NCBI GenBank assembly: GCA_963923035.1
Contig: CAWUKT010000007.1
Coordinates: 66,880-130,879, forward strand
Reading direction: 5' to 3'
Source of the DNA: CAWUKT01 sp963923035
GTDB taxonomy: Bacteria > Bacteroidota > Bacteroidia > J057 > JADKCL01
DNA: 64,000 nt
Shown here: positions 10,259-19,373 of the stretch, piece by piece
Layout: each line of letters opens with the position of its first letter
How positions within the stretch are numbered: the first letter of the stretch is position 1
The notes under the pieces: model-generated
Told to the model about the DNA's origin: nothing
Database searches by the model: none
The model's input: the letters and a program-made list of their open reading frames with translations, nothing else
Position numbers and translations under genes: made by a program

Positions 10259-10854
10259 TCCAACTCCTTTGCCAACCGTAAAAATTCAGGATCTGCCTCC
10301 AAATTCGCTTTCAGCTTCTTCAAGCAGCGGGACTTGGTATTGGCAACGCTGGCCGCGTTCTTGTAGGTTAATATCTGCGCGATTTCCACCAACCTGATCC
10401 CCAAAAGCTGTCGATCTACTATCTCCAGGCACTTTTTACCCATCCTTTCAAAGAAATTCCGCACGATCGTACGGGCCTCTTCCTTGACCAGCATAAAATC
10501 TGGTTCAACAGGGGTTGCCCCGGCGATTTCCCTTAACCGTTGATCCTCGAACAAATCAGGGAACTTCTTTTTCCACCTCTGCCACCACTTTATCCAACAA
10601 ATTCTCTCCAAATAACGCCCAAGGGAACTTTTTCCTTGAAACTTATCCCCCCGAACGTTGACCACCAATATGGCCATCCCTTCCTGAAAAACATCCTCCC
10701 CATCTTCACGCCGACCTCCCCGCTTAAGAACGTAGTTCAAAACATAGGGGAAATGCCGCTGGTACAAATACCGCAATTCCTCCCTCGCCGGGCCACCGCC
10801 TTTGATGGCCCGAATGATTTCTTCATCGGTAAACTTGGAAGACTTTCGACGCAT
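10246..10854 (-). CDS. ECF-type RNA polymerase sigma factor (sigma-70 family)
   Basis: A 202-residue protein with the two-domain ECF layout. Region 2 covers about 25-95 (LRYLYQRHFPYVLNYVL, then DVFQEGMAILVVNV, then YLERICWIKWWQRW). Region 4 covers about 130-190 (CLEIVDRQLLGIRLVEIAQ, then a helix-turn-helix with ANTKSRCLKKLK). It should redirect RNA polymerase to a small regulon. The ATG at 10854 is the first in the frame. Upstream is a strongly A/T-rich stretch (a run of nine A and one of seven A on the plus strand, 10904-10920) that could act as an UP-like element. It is co-transcribed with the TPR membrane protein that probably holds it inactive. Class is confident; the regulon is unknown. 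Confidence 0.9.
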   Translation of the reverse strand: MRRKSSKFTDEEIIRAIKGGGPAREELRYLYQRHFPYVLNYVLKRGGRREDGEDVFQEGMAILVVNVRGDKFQGKSSLGRYLERICWIKWWQRWKKKFPDLFEDQRLREIAGATPVEPDFMLVKEEARTIVRNFFERMGKKCLEIVDRQLLGIRLVEIAQILTYKNAASVANTKSRCLKKLKANLEADPEFLRLAKELEWKI

Positions 10855-11110
10855 GGGGAGAGCAAAACGTATCTTTAAACAATTTACAGTGCCGCCATCT
10901 CAAAAAAAAATTAAAAAAAGTCCTGTCGAGGTGTATATGTTTTCTCCGCCCAAGGAACTAAGGGGTACACACAAACGGAATTGCCAATCTCACTGAGTTC
11001 GATTGGACCTTTTCGTTTTGGTTCTTTTTGCTCTTGCGTAGAGGAGTCTTGGACGACTCTTCTCAGGTGGCCACCGACCTTATTTTCCTTTTCATTTCAA
11101 ATCTGAAACC

Positions 11111-11851
11111 ATGAAAACTTCATACATGTTGAAGGGGCAATTGTATTGCCCGTGGCCCCTTATTGCCCTTATTTTTCTGCTCATCCCGACTATTCTTTCG
11201 GCTCAGAATGAGGCTTCTTTTCGTTTGGAAGACGTCGAAGAATGGTGGGACGTCGAGGAAATTGATCCCTGCCGGGTCGATTACATCTGTCTTGAATTCA
11301 ATCTTCAGGTACCTACGGCTCTCCAATCGGGGCGAATCGCGCTTGATTTACAAGGGATTCAACTCGCTGATGGAGCGGGAAACATCGTGATTGGACAGGT
11401 GGATGGTTCATCTCTGCCCCATCAGGCCCTTTCGTGGGCGCCCCAAACCCAGGTGCTTGAGGTTGAATGTCCATCCGGATCGCAATCCCTTCAATGGACG
11501 ATTCATCTCAAGGTCAATGGTGCTCAGTCTCCCGGTCATTTCGCGTGGGAAACGCGGGTTTCTGGCGGCGTGGTCATCGAGAACCTGGATGCTTTCAAAA
11601 TGCCCCCCTCAAAGCTCCCCAAATGGCGAATTCATGCAGAAGAGGCAGCAATCGTGGTCATCCGTGATGAATCCCCAGCCGATCCCTGGAACTGCGCGTT
11701 GTTTGATCTCCAGGGAAAACAACTTCTGCGACGCCCACACATCCAGGGAAACTCCATTTCCATCCCCAAAGGGATTGGAGCCCAAGGCTGGTATGTCCTC
11801 TTGATCTGGGACGACCAGCAGCATTTTCGGACGAAAATTTTTCGGAATTGA
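11111..11851 (+). CDS. Secreted hypothetical protein with degenerate T9SS-like C-terminus
   Basis: A 246-residue protein with an unusually long signal peptide: a 17-residue polar N-region, then a hydrophobic core (PLIALIFLLIPTILSAQ, cleavage near 32). The mature part is beta-rich with two Cys near residues 53 and 59 (DPCRVDYIC). The last ~55 residues (CALFDLQGKQLL, later GWYVLLI, ending TKIFRN) resemble the second half of a type A sorting domain but lack the usual YPNP start. No enzymatic motif is seen. The gene stands alone, 256 bp from the divergent sigma-factor gene, and is followed by a strong hairpin. Real gene likely; function not recognised. Confidence 0.75.
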   Translation: MKTSYMLKGQLYCPWPLIALIFLLIPTILSAQNEASFRLEDVEEWWDVEEIDPCRVDYICLEFNLQVPTALQSGRIALDLQGIQLADGAGNIVIGQVDGSSLPHQALSWAPQTQVLEVECPSGSQSLQWTIHLKVNGAQSPGHFAWETRVSGGVVIENLDAFKMPPSKLPKWRIHAEEAAIVVIRDESPADPWNCALFDLQGKQLLRRPHIQGNSISIPKGIGAQGWYVLLIWDDQQHFRTKIFRN

Positions 11852-11857
11852 CTGACT

Positions 11858-11884
11858 CTGAGCGCTCCCTTCGGGGGCGCTCAG
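11858..11884. terminator. Strong hairpin terminator between convergent genes
   Basis: A 12-bp stem (one T-G wobble) closed by a 3-nt TTC loop: CTGAGCGCTCCC pairs with GGGGGCGCTCAG. It is followed on the plus strand by a T-rich run (CCTTTGTTTT), so it should end transcription of the 11111-11851 gene. The last three bases of the stem region overlap the TGA stop of the convergent gene at 11881. Confidence 0.75.
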
Positions 11885-13353
11885 CCTTTGTTTTGCATCC
11901 ACCAGTCTTCCAATTTCTCTCGGACCCAATCCAGGTGCGCGCCCTGTTGCTCCGACAATTCCTCCCTCATTTTCGACGCCTTCAGACGTGCTTGGGCGGG
12001 CAAATCTCCATCTAGCCGGGCCAGGCGCTTCACATGGAGGTGGAATGCCTCATACTTCGAAATCCTGGCTGCGGGAATTTTTTGCTCATTCCTCGATAGA
12101 TACTTCCGGAAACTTTCGAGCTCACCCGGCAAATCGTCCTCCCTTTTTCCCAACTCGTAGAGTCCCTTGATCAATAGCAAACGTCCATCCAGCAAATAAA
12201 AAATATCATCGGGACTGTTCACCAGTTCGTGAAGGGCCTTGATGGATGCTGAGTAGTCCTGGGAAAAGAAGAAAAATGCCCCTCGAAAGAATAGCCCAGC
12301 CCGTTCCTGATGAGGCTTGGGCAACTCACTTAAGCATTGTGAAGCCTCATTCTCCAACCACTCCAACTCGCCCGCCTTCGCCATGAAAAACACGATGTTC
12401 TTAAAATGCTGTGGGTTGAGACCAACCTCCCCGGACGAATCGTGAAAAAGTCTCTCCTTCAAACCCGATTTGTAAAACTCTGCCAATTCCCTTTGCCAAA
12501 CCTTCCCCCCACGATTGATGAGCCGCACCAAGTGGTTGATGTACAACTGGGTCAACTTCCGGGCTTCCTGCTCTTCAATTCGACTTTGGCCTTGCAACAA
12601 GGTTTTCCGAAAATCGTGGAAACGATCCATGTCTTCCTCTTCAGATAATACCTCCCAGAACTTCAGGTACAAAACTGCAACCAACGGGAGCTGGGAGAGA
12701 TGACCTCGCGCCCAATTAATGACCTCAGATAAAAAGTGGATTTCCTGATGGCTTTCGGTTCCCAAAACAAGGTCTTGGTTTCGGGCCAGGCAAGCCCACC
12801 TGAGCTTTTGCGTTGCGAATTCCGTATCGATCGCTTTGTGTGCCTGAAGCGTCGAAGGAACTTTCGGGCGAGAGCTTTTTGCCAATTGGGTGTGGTGACG
12901 ATGGGATTGGAACTCACATTGAAGTTTCAATTCGCTCTGGGTTTCAGGCTCCTGCAACTTCTCCAATTTCCGCAGCAAGGCCTTGTAATTCTCCTGTTCC
13001 CCGAGCTTTTCCAACGCCTTCAACTGAAAGAATCCCTCCCAGGCGGAACTGCTCTGCATCTCTTCCCACGCCAGGAATTTATAGAGCTCTACCAGCAATT
13101 CACTCCGCTTTTTCTCAAATAAACTCAATGGGTTGGCGGAACTAGGGAATAGTTCCTGCGCCAGTGCCCGCTTGGACACCTCTTCCCGAGCCAAAAGCGC
13201 GCGCTGATACTGTTCCCAGAATTGGGAAAACTTCCTTCTATGGGGCACCCAAGGTCCCTGCATCCAAAAACCAAAGTCTTTCCTCTGGCGATCCGATAAT
13301 GCCAGAACCAAAGCACTGCACCTTCCAAATTGAATGGAATCACTGTTTGACAT
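11881..13353 (-). CDS. All-helical hypothetical protein, 490 residues
   Basis: No family is recognised. The protein has no signal peptide or membrane helix and is predicted almost entirely helical, with Glu/Lys/Leu-rich amphipathic segments and many Trp and Phe (for example WEQYQRALLAREE, AGLFFRGAFFFFSQDYSASIK). The C-terminal half has spacing like degenerate TPRs (residues about 330-440). It ends in a charged helix (VREKLEDWWMQNKG). The ATG at 13351-13353 is the first in the frame. It stands alone and converges on the 11111-11851 gene across a shared terminator. A cytoplasmic scaffold is the simplest reading, but that is inference. Confidence 0.7.
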   Translation of the reverse strand: MSNSDSIQFGRCSALVLALSDRQRKDFGFWMQGPWVPHRRKFSQFWEQYQRALLAREEVSKRALAQELFPSSANPLSLFEKKRSELLVELYKFLAWEEMQSSSAWEGFFQLKALEKLGEQENYKALLRKLEKLQEPETQSELKLQCEFQSHRHHTQLAKSSRPKVPSTLQAHKAIDTEFATQKLRWACLARNQDLVLGTESHQEIHFLSEVINWARGHLSQLPLVAVLYLKFWEVLSEEEDMDRFHDFRKTLLQGQSRIEEQEARKLTQLYINHLVRLINRGGKVWQRELAEFYKSGLKERLFHDSSGEVGLNPQHFKNIVFFMAKAGELEWLENEASQCLSELPKPHQERAGLFFRGAFFFFSQDYSASIKALHELVNSPDDIFYLLDGRLLLIKGLYELGKREDDLPGELESFRKYLSRNEQKIPAARISKYEAFHLHVKRLARLDGDLPAQARLKASKMREELSEQQGAHLDWVREKLEDWWMQNKG

Positions 13354-13777
13354 GTCTCAATCTTTCATTTTCGGCAAAATGAATATAGAGAAGAATCCAG
13401 CCATCGGGAAGTGGAACCCATCGATATAATTGGCCATCTTGTGCTTATTTTCAATTGGGAATCGGTTAAAAATCAATTCAATATACCTTTCGAAGCATTT
13501 CTCGTCAAAAAGGGAGGGACAATTTCGGTTCGCCCCCTCAATTCCTCATTTTCCCCAAAACTCTCCCTTTCCCAGTCGCCCAAAAGACACAGCCCATTGC
13601 CCTTCATGCAACCGCACCCTCATTTCTAAATCCCCTCTCCCGCTCCCTAACGCCTTTTTTTCCTTCTTTTGCTATTCCCCGAACCGTCTATTTCCATGTC
13701 ATCGGTGCCCTGGAACTGATCATGGCCTGCCCTCTCCCATCGCCTAAATTCATCCTGAAACAAATAAACACACACTT
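13354..13777. other. Intergenic, no gene seen
   Basis: This 424-bp region is pyrimidine-rich on the plus strand and contains only short ORFs without recognisable protein character. It must carry the 5' regions of the divergent genes at 13353 and 13778. An ATTTTG element lies about 20 bp before the minus-strand start. Nothing else is recognised. Confidence 0.5.
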
Positions 13778-14020
13778 ATGAAACGTTTTTCACTCCTCTT
13801 AGTCGCCCTCTTCTTTTGCTCCGCTGCCGCCCTCAAAATCCAGGCCAGCCAAACTGTTCAAATGAGCGATCCCTGTATCATCGAGGCCCAAGTGGCTTAT
13901 AATGAGACCTTCCAGGCCGAGTACGCCCGCACCGGAGACATCGACCAGGCCGACAGCGAAGCCTTCTGGTCCTATGCCGAAACCTATATGGACTGTTCCA
14001 TCGCGTATTTCGGAGGATAA
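13778..14020 (+). CDS. Small secreted protein, 80 residues
   Basis: An 80-residue ORF with a convincing signal peptide (MKRFSLLLVALFFCSAAAL, cleavage near 24) and a mature part of only about 56 residues. The mature part is acidic, has two Cys (DPCIIEA and YMDCSIAYFGG) that could form one disulfide, and is rich in Tyr, Ala, Asp and Glu. The ATG is preceded by an A-rich leader (AAACAAATAAACACACACTT), typical of Bacteroidota genes that lack a Shine-Dalgarno site. No family is recognised. The signal peptide and leader make it likely to be a real small exported protein. Confidence 0.65.
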   Translation: MKRFSLLLVALFFCSAAALKIQASQTVQMSDPCIIEAQVAYNETFQAEYARTGDIDQADSEAFWSYAETYMDCSIAYFGG

Positions 14021-14462
14021 ACCGCCAAGATATTGGGAATAAGAATGGAAGGGCGTGGGGAGGATTGGCTTCGAAAGCACTGAGAATCCACATCTTCAAC
14101 GGTTCTTGAGATCAACGATTCAAGGCAACAAACAATCGTCCTTTTGTCCCTCCATTTCTACTTCCCTTTTTACCATAGGAATTTTCCCCGGCACACTTTC
14201 TCAGCCATAACGGACTCACCTACCCTATTTTTCGACCGCTTCTCTTCCCACCAAATGAGCTTCTCCACATTTCCCCCAACCCATCCTTCCGCAGAATAAG
14301 GTCATCCTAAATTTTCTTTTTCCGGCAGCGTTCTCCAAATTGACGTTGAGCTTGAACCTTTGACTACCGATCTGCCTACCACAGCTCCATTGTTGTGGCA
14401 TGTTGGTGGGAAATCAGGGGGCAACTCAGCTGCTTATAAATCCCAAAATTGCTTTGCCTGCG
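14021..14462. other. Intergenic, no gene seen
   Basis: A 442-bp spacer between the small secreted protein and the barrel gene. A GCTTTG element just before the barrel ATG and several T-rich tracts are the only notable sequence. The frame of the downstream gene is open upstream to 14400, but that extension is polar and precedes the signal peptide, so it was not counted as coding. No hairpin or RNA gene was recognised. Confidence 0.45.
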
Positions 14463-15098
14463 ATGACACTCACTCCAATACTCCGAAATCTCGCCCGAAT
14501 TTCGCTCGGACTTGCAATGCTGCTCCTCCTTCCTGTGGCCCTGTGGGGCCAAAATGAAGCGGAAGAAGAAACCGACCTGGACCGCACCTTTATGCCCGCA
14601 GTTCAAATGGGCTATGTCGCTCATGGAACTGAGCAGCTATCCGGCGGTTTGATGACGCAGACCTCTATTGAATACCGGGATATTTCCCACTTCATCCTCC
14701 GTATCAATTACGATGCCTTCAACTCCAATATGAACCTGCAATATCCGATCGACTCCAATGTGACCTTTACCGGAAGGACGACCTTTTCTGAATTGATCCT
14801 TGGCATCGGTTACCGGCAAGAGCTGCAACGGCACAACATCACCGTCTATGTACAGCCTGGTCTCCGCTTCTATGGGTACCCAGACATTACCCTGGACAAT
14901 AACCAGGCGAACCTGAACTACGACAGCCGAAATGTGGGCATCATCCGGTACAGCCTCGGCTATGAATTTGCCATTCTTCCCAAGGCCTTTCTGACCATCG
15001 AAGGCCTACTGGCCCATACCCTGAAATCGAAGGATTTTTGGGCCGATGATCCCTGGTCGTACGGAGTAACCCTCGGGATTTCGGCGCCGCTCTTCTGA
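14463..15098 (+). CDS. Outer-membrane beta-barrel protein, 211 residues
   Basis: The ATG at 14463 is chosen because a signal peptide (RISLGLAMLLLLPVALWGQ) follows it; the open frame extends upstream without one. After an acidic linker (NEAEEETDLD) the sequence alternates hydrophobic and polar residues in strands of 8-12 residues, with aromatic girdle residues, and ends ISAPLF. A C-terminal Phe is typical of barrels inserted by the BAM complex. The length suggests an eight-stranded barrel (OmpX/OmpW size class). It is a single gene that converges on the DUF2147 gene. Specific function not recognised. Confidence 0.75.
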   Translation: MTLTPILRNLARISLGLAMLLLLPVALWGQNEAEEETDLDRTFMPAVQMGYVAHGTEQLSGGLMTQTSIEYRDISHFILRINYDAFNSNMNLQYPIDSNVTFTGRTTFSELILGIGYRQELQRHNITVYVQPGLRFYGYPDITLDNNQANLNYDSRNVGIIRYSLGYEFAILPKAFLTIEGLLAHTLKSKDFWADDPWSYGVTLGISAPLF

Positions 15099-15157
15099 GT
15101 CTTTTCTCCGGGGATCCGGAAAGAAAAAGCCCCCAGTTCACCATACTTTTGGAACTG

Positions 15158-15190
15158 AAAAAGGGCCGGCCCCAGTCAATTGGCCAGCCC
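15158..15190 (-). terminator. Intrinsic terminator downstream of the DUF2147 gene
   Basis: Read on the minus strand, GGGCTGGCC pairs with GGCCGGCCC (9 bp, one T-G wobble) around a 10-nt loop and is followed directly by TTTTT. It lies about 94 bp beyond the stop of the minus-strand gene at 15284 and is oriented to end its transcript. Confidence 0.65.
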
Positions 15191-15283
15191 ATTGCGTACA
15201 CTCAAGTCCGGGTAGACGATGCGGTGATGATGAAAAGTGAATAGAGTCGCCTACCCTTCCAATCCAGTCCCTATACTTTCCGC

Positions 15284-15715
15284 TCAGAGGCGGGTCATCG
15301 TCTTGGTGCGGGAAAAGAATCCCTGGGAAACCGTCAGCTCCAATTTTCGGCTCCCCACCAGTTCCACCTCACAGTCCAAAGTCTTGCCTTTCTCCGGCGC
15401 GTAAATCTCTCCATCTTCCCACGTACCACCTTTGTACCGGAGGTCCGAGAGAATGACCAATCCCATGATCGGGCGGTCCCGCAAGCGGGAATTGGGGTTG
15501 TGGATGTCTTTTTTGGGTTGGCCCGCGCTGGTTCGGGGTTCTTTCAGCCAAACCACCTTGCCGTGGTATTTTCCTCCTTGTTCGTAAATCTTGATGTGGG
15601 AAGTGCCTTCCTCAGTGACCCAGGTTCCGCAGATTTTGTCGGCGGGACTTTGGGCCGTCAGCGGGCCCGCAAGGGCAATTAGTAAGCCAGTGAGTAGAAA
15701 GAGTGTTTTTTTCAT
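15284..15715 (-). CDS. DUF2147 domain secreted protein
   Basis: A 143-residue protein of the DUF2147 family. The ATG at 15715 begins a signal peptide (MKKTLFLLTGLLIALAGPL); an in-frame ATG three codons upstream (15724) is possible, and the much longer open frame upstream is not protein-like. The mature part carries the family hallmarks: GTWVTEEG, a short beta hairpin ending in YHGKVVWLKEP, then a GGTWEDGEIY block and a C-terminal Lys/Arg-rich strand. DUF2147 proteins are small beta-rich exported proteins of unknown function, about 140 residues long, so this one is complete. It is divergent from the histidine kinase gene with 187 bp between starts. Family call confident. Confidence 0.88.
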   Translation of the reverse strand: MKKTLFLLTGLLIALAGPLTAQSPADKICGTWVTEEGTSHIKIYEQGGKYHGKVVWLKEPRTSAGQPKKDIHNPNSRLRDRPIMGLVILSDLRYKGGTWEDGEIYAPEKGKTLDCEVELVGSRKLELTVSQGFFSRTKTMTRL

Positions 15716-15902
15716 GTATTCCATTGATTTGTTCGGGGTAAACTTCGGGGATAATGGAGGGAAGGCGCGGAGAAAAGGGGATGAAATGAACAAAGCCGGA
15801 TGTGAACTGAACGGAAAAGGAATGGGAAGAGACGGGCAAAAGGAGAATACAAAACGAATCCATTTTCCGCCCCAATCCATTATCTTCGAACCCTGTATCC
15901 AA

Positions 15903-17864
15903 ATGGCGGAATCAGTGCCAAAATTCAGAGGACAACCAAAAGGAAGCATATTCTATTGGCTATGGGGCCTGGTGATATTGATCACCAGTTGCCAGCCGGC
16001 CACCGGGAATGTCGATTCCCCTTCCCCCATCCAGGTGGAATGGGGCGAATGGACCGATGCCTCGGGCCAAATGACTCCTTCCGAAGTGGCCCGACAGTCC
16101 TTCCAGCCATCCGGTTCCCTGCACCAGCTTCCCGCCGAGGGTGATCTCTGGATTTCCGCCCGGTTACAGAACGAAACGGCATCAGAGCTCACCACCGCCA
16201 TCCAATTCCGTTTCCTGACCCAAGTGACCCTCTACGAATCGGAACAGTGGCAAGAGCCCCAAAAAGCGGGCTTCCTGGTCCCCCGAACCGAGATTGACCA
16301 CGGCCCCGACCACTTCAAAGTTGAGCTCGCCCCCTTTGCGACCAAACGCCTCTACCTCAAGATCGAAGACCGGGCCCGGCTCCAACAAAACTTCACCGTG
16401 GAAACGGTGGAATACGCGGACTTTGTGTCGGCGCAGAATACCCGCCAGCGGGTAGAATGGCTCATTGGAGGCGCCTTCTGGGGCCTCATCCTCTATACCT
16501 TTTGTTCGTTTTTCACGAACATCAAAGCGCAGGCCTACCTCTGGCTCGGCATCTGCTCCATGTTCCTGGGACTGTACTCCCTGAGCCTGCGGGGCTATAT
16601 CATCGCGTGGCTCAGCCCGGAAAATCCAGTTCTCGGCTGGGCATTCAACGAAACCTTCTACCAACTGGCGTTGGTGGCCACCTATATCCTCGGCTTGGAA
16701 TTCTACGAAATCCGGAAACTCGACCGCAAGGTTTCCCGCGTCTTCCAACTCCTGGTGTTGTACGTAACTGCCAAGGCCATTTTCTCCTTTTTCTACATCT
16801 ACTTCACCCTCGATTCCGGCGGGCTCTTGTCCTTCAACATCATCTCCTTCGCCCTGGAAACCCTGCTGCCCTCCCTCCTGCTGATTCGATACGCCGCCCG
16901 TTTTTCCCTCTATCAACGCTTCGTCGTGGGGGCCCTCCTCGTCGCGAGCCTCGCCTCGGTCATCCGGATCATCTTTTTCTTCCTCGATTCCGACCAAACC
17001 CTCATGTTCCTAAGCTATATCGCCGACTTTGCCGGAATCGGTTCCATTTTGATCTTTTCCATTGGGTTTGTGGCCGATTCGAGGCGCAACCTGGAGGATC
17101 GAAATGCCGCCCTGGCCAAAATCAACCGGATTCAACAGAACCAGAACAAGAAGTTGGAAAAATTGGTGGAAAAACGAACCCAGGAGGTCACCCAGGCCAA
17201 TGAAAGTCTTCAGGAACAGAACCTCATCCTGGCCCAGAAGAACCACCAAATCGAGACGCTGATCCACGAAATCCACCACCGGGTCAAGAACAATTTCCAG
17301 TTGATTACCAACTTGTTGGAGACCCACGGTCGGACCTTACAGGACGACCAGTCGTTGAAAGTCCTCGAGGACAGCCGGAGCCGCATCCAGTCGATGGCCC
17401 TGCTGCACCAACGGCTGTACGAAATGCAGGACCACGAAGGGATCAAATTCGCGGATTATGCCAAGCACCTTGTGGAGGAAATTGCGTCGATTTTCAAGCG
17501 CGACCAACCCGTACAATTGGAAGTCAATGCGCCGCCTTTACGGCTCAAATTGGATATGGCGGTCACCCTCGGAATCCTGATGAATGAGCTGATTACCAAT
17601 GCCTTCAAATACGGATTTACGGACGATTCGCCCCGGTTGCGGATTGATCTGATTCCGCTGGAAACTGACAGGTACGAGTTGGTGGTGTGGGACAATGGAA
17701 ATGGATTTGAACCAGCTCCGAAACCTTCGGAAACGGGCTTCGGACTGAAATTGGTCCGTCGCCTGACCCGCCAACTGCGGGGCCAGCTCACGCTGGAATC
17801 CGATGAAGGCATGGCCTTCCGCCTCATCTTTCAGGACCCCAACGAATGGATCAAACCGGGCTGA
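15903..17864 (+). CDS. Sensor histidine kinase, 7TMR-DISM type with HisKA_2 and HATPase domains
   Basis: A 653-residue sensor kinase. The ATG at 15903 fits a lipoprotein-like signal (LVILITSC, Cys30); the open frame runs upstream to 15591 without protein character. Order: extracellular 7TMR-DISMED2-type beta domain (about 45-175), seven membrane helices (about 185-395), a coiled coil (about 400-450), a HisKA_2 dimerisation helix with phospho-acceptor His458 (IHEIHHRVKNN), and an HATPase domain (NELITNAFKYGF, DNGNGF, GFGLKLV). A TATCTTCG element about 40 bp before the ATG is one base from the Bacteroidota -7 consensus. No receiver domain is fused and no regulator is adjacent; the nearest is the LytTR protein at 42196. 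It converges on the PorP/SprF gene with 6 bp between stops. Confidence 0.9.
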   Translation: MAESVPKFRGQPKGSIFYWLWGLVILITSCQPATGNVDSPSPIQVEWGEWTDASGQMTPSEVARQSFQPSGSLHQLPAEGDLWISARLQNETASELTTAIQFRFLTQVTLYESEQWQEPQKAGFLVPRTEIDHGPDHFKVELAPFATKRLYLKIEDRARLQQNFTVETVEYADFVSAQNTRQRVEWLIGGAFWGLILYTFCSFFTNIKAQAYLWLGICSMFLGLYSLSLRGYIIAWLSPENPVLGWAFNETFYQLALVATYILGLEFYEIRKLDRKVSRVFQLLVLYVTAKAIFSFFYIYFTLDSGGLLSFNIISFALETLLPSLLLIRYAARFSLYQRFVVGALLVASLASVIRIIFFFLDSDQTLMFLSYIADFAGIGSILIFSIGFVADSRRNLEDRNAALAKINRIQQNQNKKLEKLVEKRTQEVTQANESLQEQNLILAQKNHQIETLIHEIHHRVKNNFQLITNLLETHGRTLQDDQSLKVLEDSRSRIQSMALLHQRLYEMQDHEGIKFADYAKHLVEEIASIFKRDQPVQLEVNAPPLRLKLDMAVTLGILMNELITNAFKYGFTDDSPRLRIDLIPLETDRYELVVWDNGNGFEPAPKPSETGFGLKLVRRLTRQLRGQLTLESDEGMAFRLIFQDPNEWIKPG

Positions 17865-17870
17865 GCCCCC

Positions 17871-19373
17871 TTATTTTGGCTCCACGATCCAAGGCTTCCC
17901 GTTGAATTTCTTGTCCGTTCCGCTGTTGTAGACCCGCTTCAATTCCAGCCGGGCCGATTCGCGGTCGTTGTAGCCGCCGGTGGAGACAAAGAAATAGGGA
18001 CTGGAGGGCGGATGGATGATGAACGACTCCAATTCAAATTGTTTCAAGGCCTGGCGAACAGCTTTTTCGGCTTTTTTCTCGGTTTTGGTGGAAGCGATCA
18101 CCACGTAGAAAGGCTGATCTGCTGCTACGATGCCCGAAGGAAGTTCATTTTTCCCTTCCTGTTCCCCGGTCGATGAGGTTTCGGACGACTCTACCACCAC
18201 AGTTCGCGGATTCTTCGCCTCGTATTCCTTGATCGCCCGGTCCGTTTCCGATTGCACCAGTTTCCGCACCTCCGCATAATCCAGTTCCTGCCCCCCATTT
18301 TTCAGTTCCGCAATCTTCTCCCGTTGAGCCTCAATCTCTGCATTCAGTTTCCGATTGGCTTCCTGAAGGTACTGCAAGCGTTCTTCGTAAGAACGGACAT
18401 CGCCTTGCAATTGGACCAGGTCTTTTTGTTGGCTTTCAGTCTTGAAAATATTCCCCAAGCGAATGCCAAACATGATCTCGTGGGTACCGCCATTGAAACC
18501 GGCCAGCCGGTTCGTCGAGAGTTCGCCCGAATAGCCCAGCACGTACTTGTCGTTCAGGGTCACGCCCACCGTGGCCGCCGCCGCGGCCTGGTGGCGATAA
18601 TGACCGGCCACCCAGATCTGATTCTTAAAGTCCAACCGCAGGATCGCCTCCGGCTGGATCGGGAAGCCCTCGACCCCACGGAACTGCACCATCGGCCGAA
18701 CGCCGATCTGCTTCCCGGCCTGCAACTGATAAGCCGCCGAAAAGACATAGTGCCGAACGAATCGGTATTCCAGGTGGTCCTGGTCAAAGGAATTGTCATA
18801 GGTCGCCTTGTTCCCGAACAATTGCAGGCCCGCTGCCTGGAGTTCCAGCGCCTTGAAGCGATAGGTCAGGCCAAAGCGGCCATCAAAATTGACCGAATTC
18901 TGGCGGCTCCCAAAGACGAGTTCGTCGTTGAGATCCTGGACATTGACCCGATTGAAGTCAATGGAATTGTAACGGACCCCGGCCGAGGCACCAAATGAGA
19001 GTTGGTGATTGGCACTGAGGGGAAAATGCTTGGCGACCGTGGCGTAACTGCTCGTATTGGCAATCACATTCGCCTGCTCCCGTTCCACCGAAAAGCCCAC
19101 CGCCGTTTTCCTTTTCCCGATCCTCCACTCCGACGTCAACAAAGTCTTCTCCGGTGCTCCCTGCAAACCCACCCACTGGCTCCGGTGCTGAAAAAGAATC
19201 TGGTTGTCTCCAAGTCCGGCCTGTGAAGGGTTGACGGAGAATGGATTCGCGATATTGTTGTTGAAGATACTGAGCTGCTGCCCCGCCAGGTGACCCGAAA
19301 AGCCTCCGGTTCCCAGCCAGAGCAGCGCAATCAGCAGTCTGAATTTTGTCTGAGTTCTCATTTGATCCTCCAT
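17871..19373 (-). CDS. PorP/SprF-family protein with coiled coil and C-terminal SPOR-like domain
   Basis: A 500-residue protein, last gene of the 24-kb operon. Signal peptide to about residue 31, then the PorP/SprF barrel (about 32-335; opens QQLSIFNNNIANPFSVNPSQ and has HRSQWVGLQGAP). PorP/SprF barrels sit in the outer membrane and serve type B sorting-domain cargo. The usual family ends after the barrel; here a coiled coil (about 340-380) and a SPOR-like module (about 425-500, FYVVIASTKTEKKAEKAV) are added, which could bind peptidoglycan. The ATG at 19373 overlaps the upstream TAA by one base. A second ATG at 19361 has GGAGG five bases before it and keeps the whole signal peptide, so it may be the true start. 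The type B adhesin encoded just upstream is the obvious client. Confidence 0.88.
   Translation of the reverse strand: MEDQMRTQTKFRLLIALLWLGTGGFSGHLAGQQLSIFNNNIANPFSVNPSQAGLGDNQILFQHRSQWVGLQGAPEKTLLTSEWRIGKRKTAVGFSVEREQANVIANTSSYATVAKHFPLSANHQLSFGASAGVRYNSIDFNRVNVQDLNDELVFGSRQNSVNFDGRFGLTYRFKALELQAAGLQLFGNKATYDNSFDQDHLEYRFVRHYVFSAAYQLQAGKQIGVRPMVQFRGVEGFPIQPEAILRLDFKNQIWVAGHYRHQAAAAATVGVTLNDKYVLGYSGELSTNRLAGFNGGTHEIMFGIRLGNIFKTESQQKDLVQLQGDVRSYEERLQYLQEANRKLNAEIEAQREKIAELKNGGQELDYAEVRKLVQSETDRAIKEYEAKNPRTVVVESSETSSTGEQEGKNELPSGIVAADQPFYVVIASTKTEKKAEKAVRQALKQFELESFIIHPPSSPYFFVSTGGYNDRESARLELKRVYNSGTDKKFNGKPWIVEPK

Noticed and set aside
13411..13747. Two overlapping short plus-strand ORFs
   Set aside because: Low-complexity Pro/Ser-rich, no start context and no domain.
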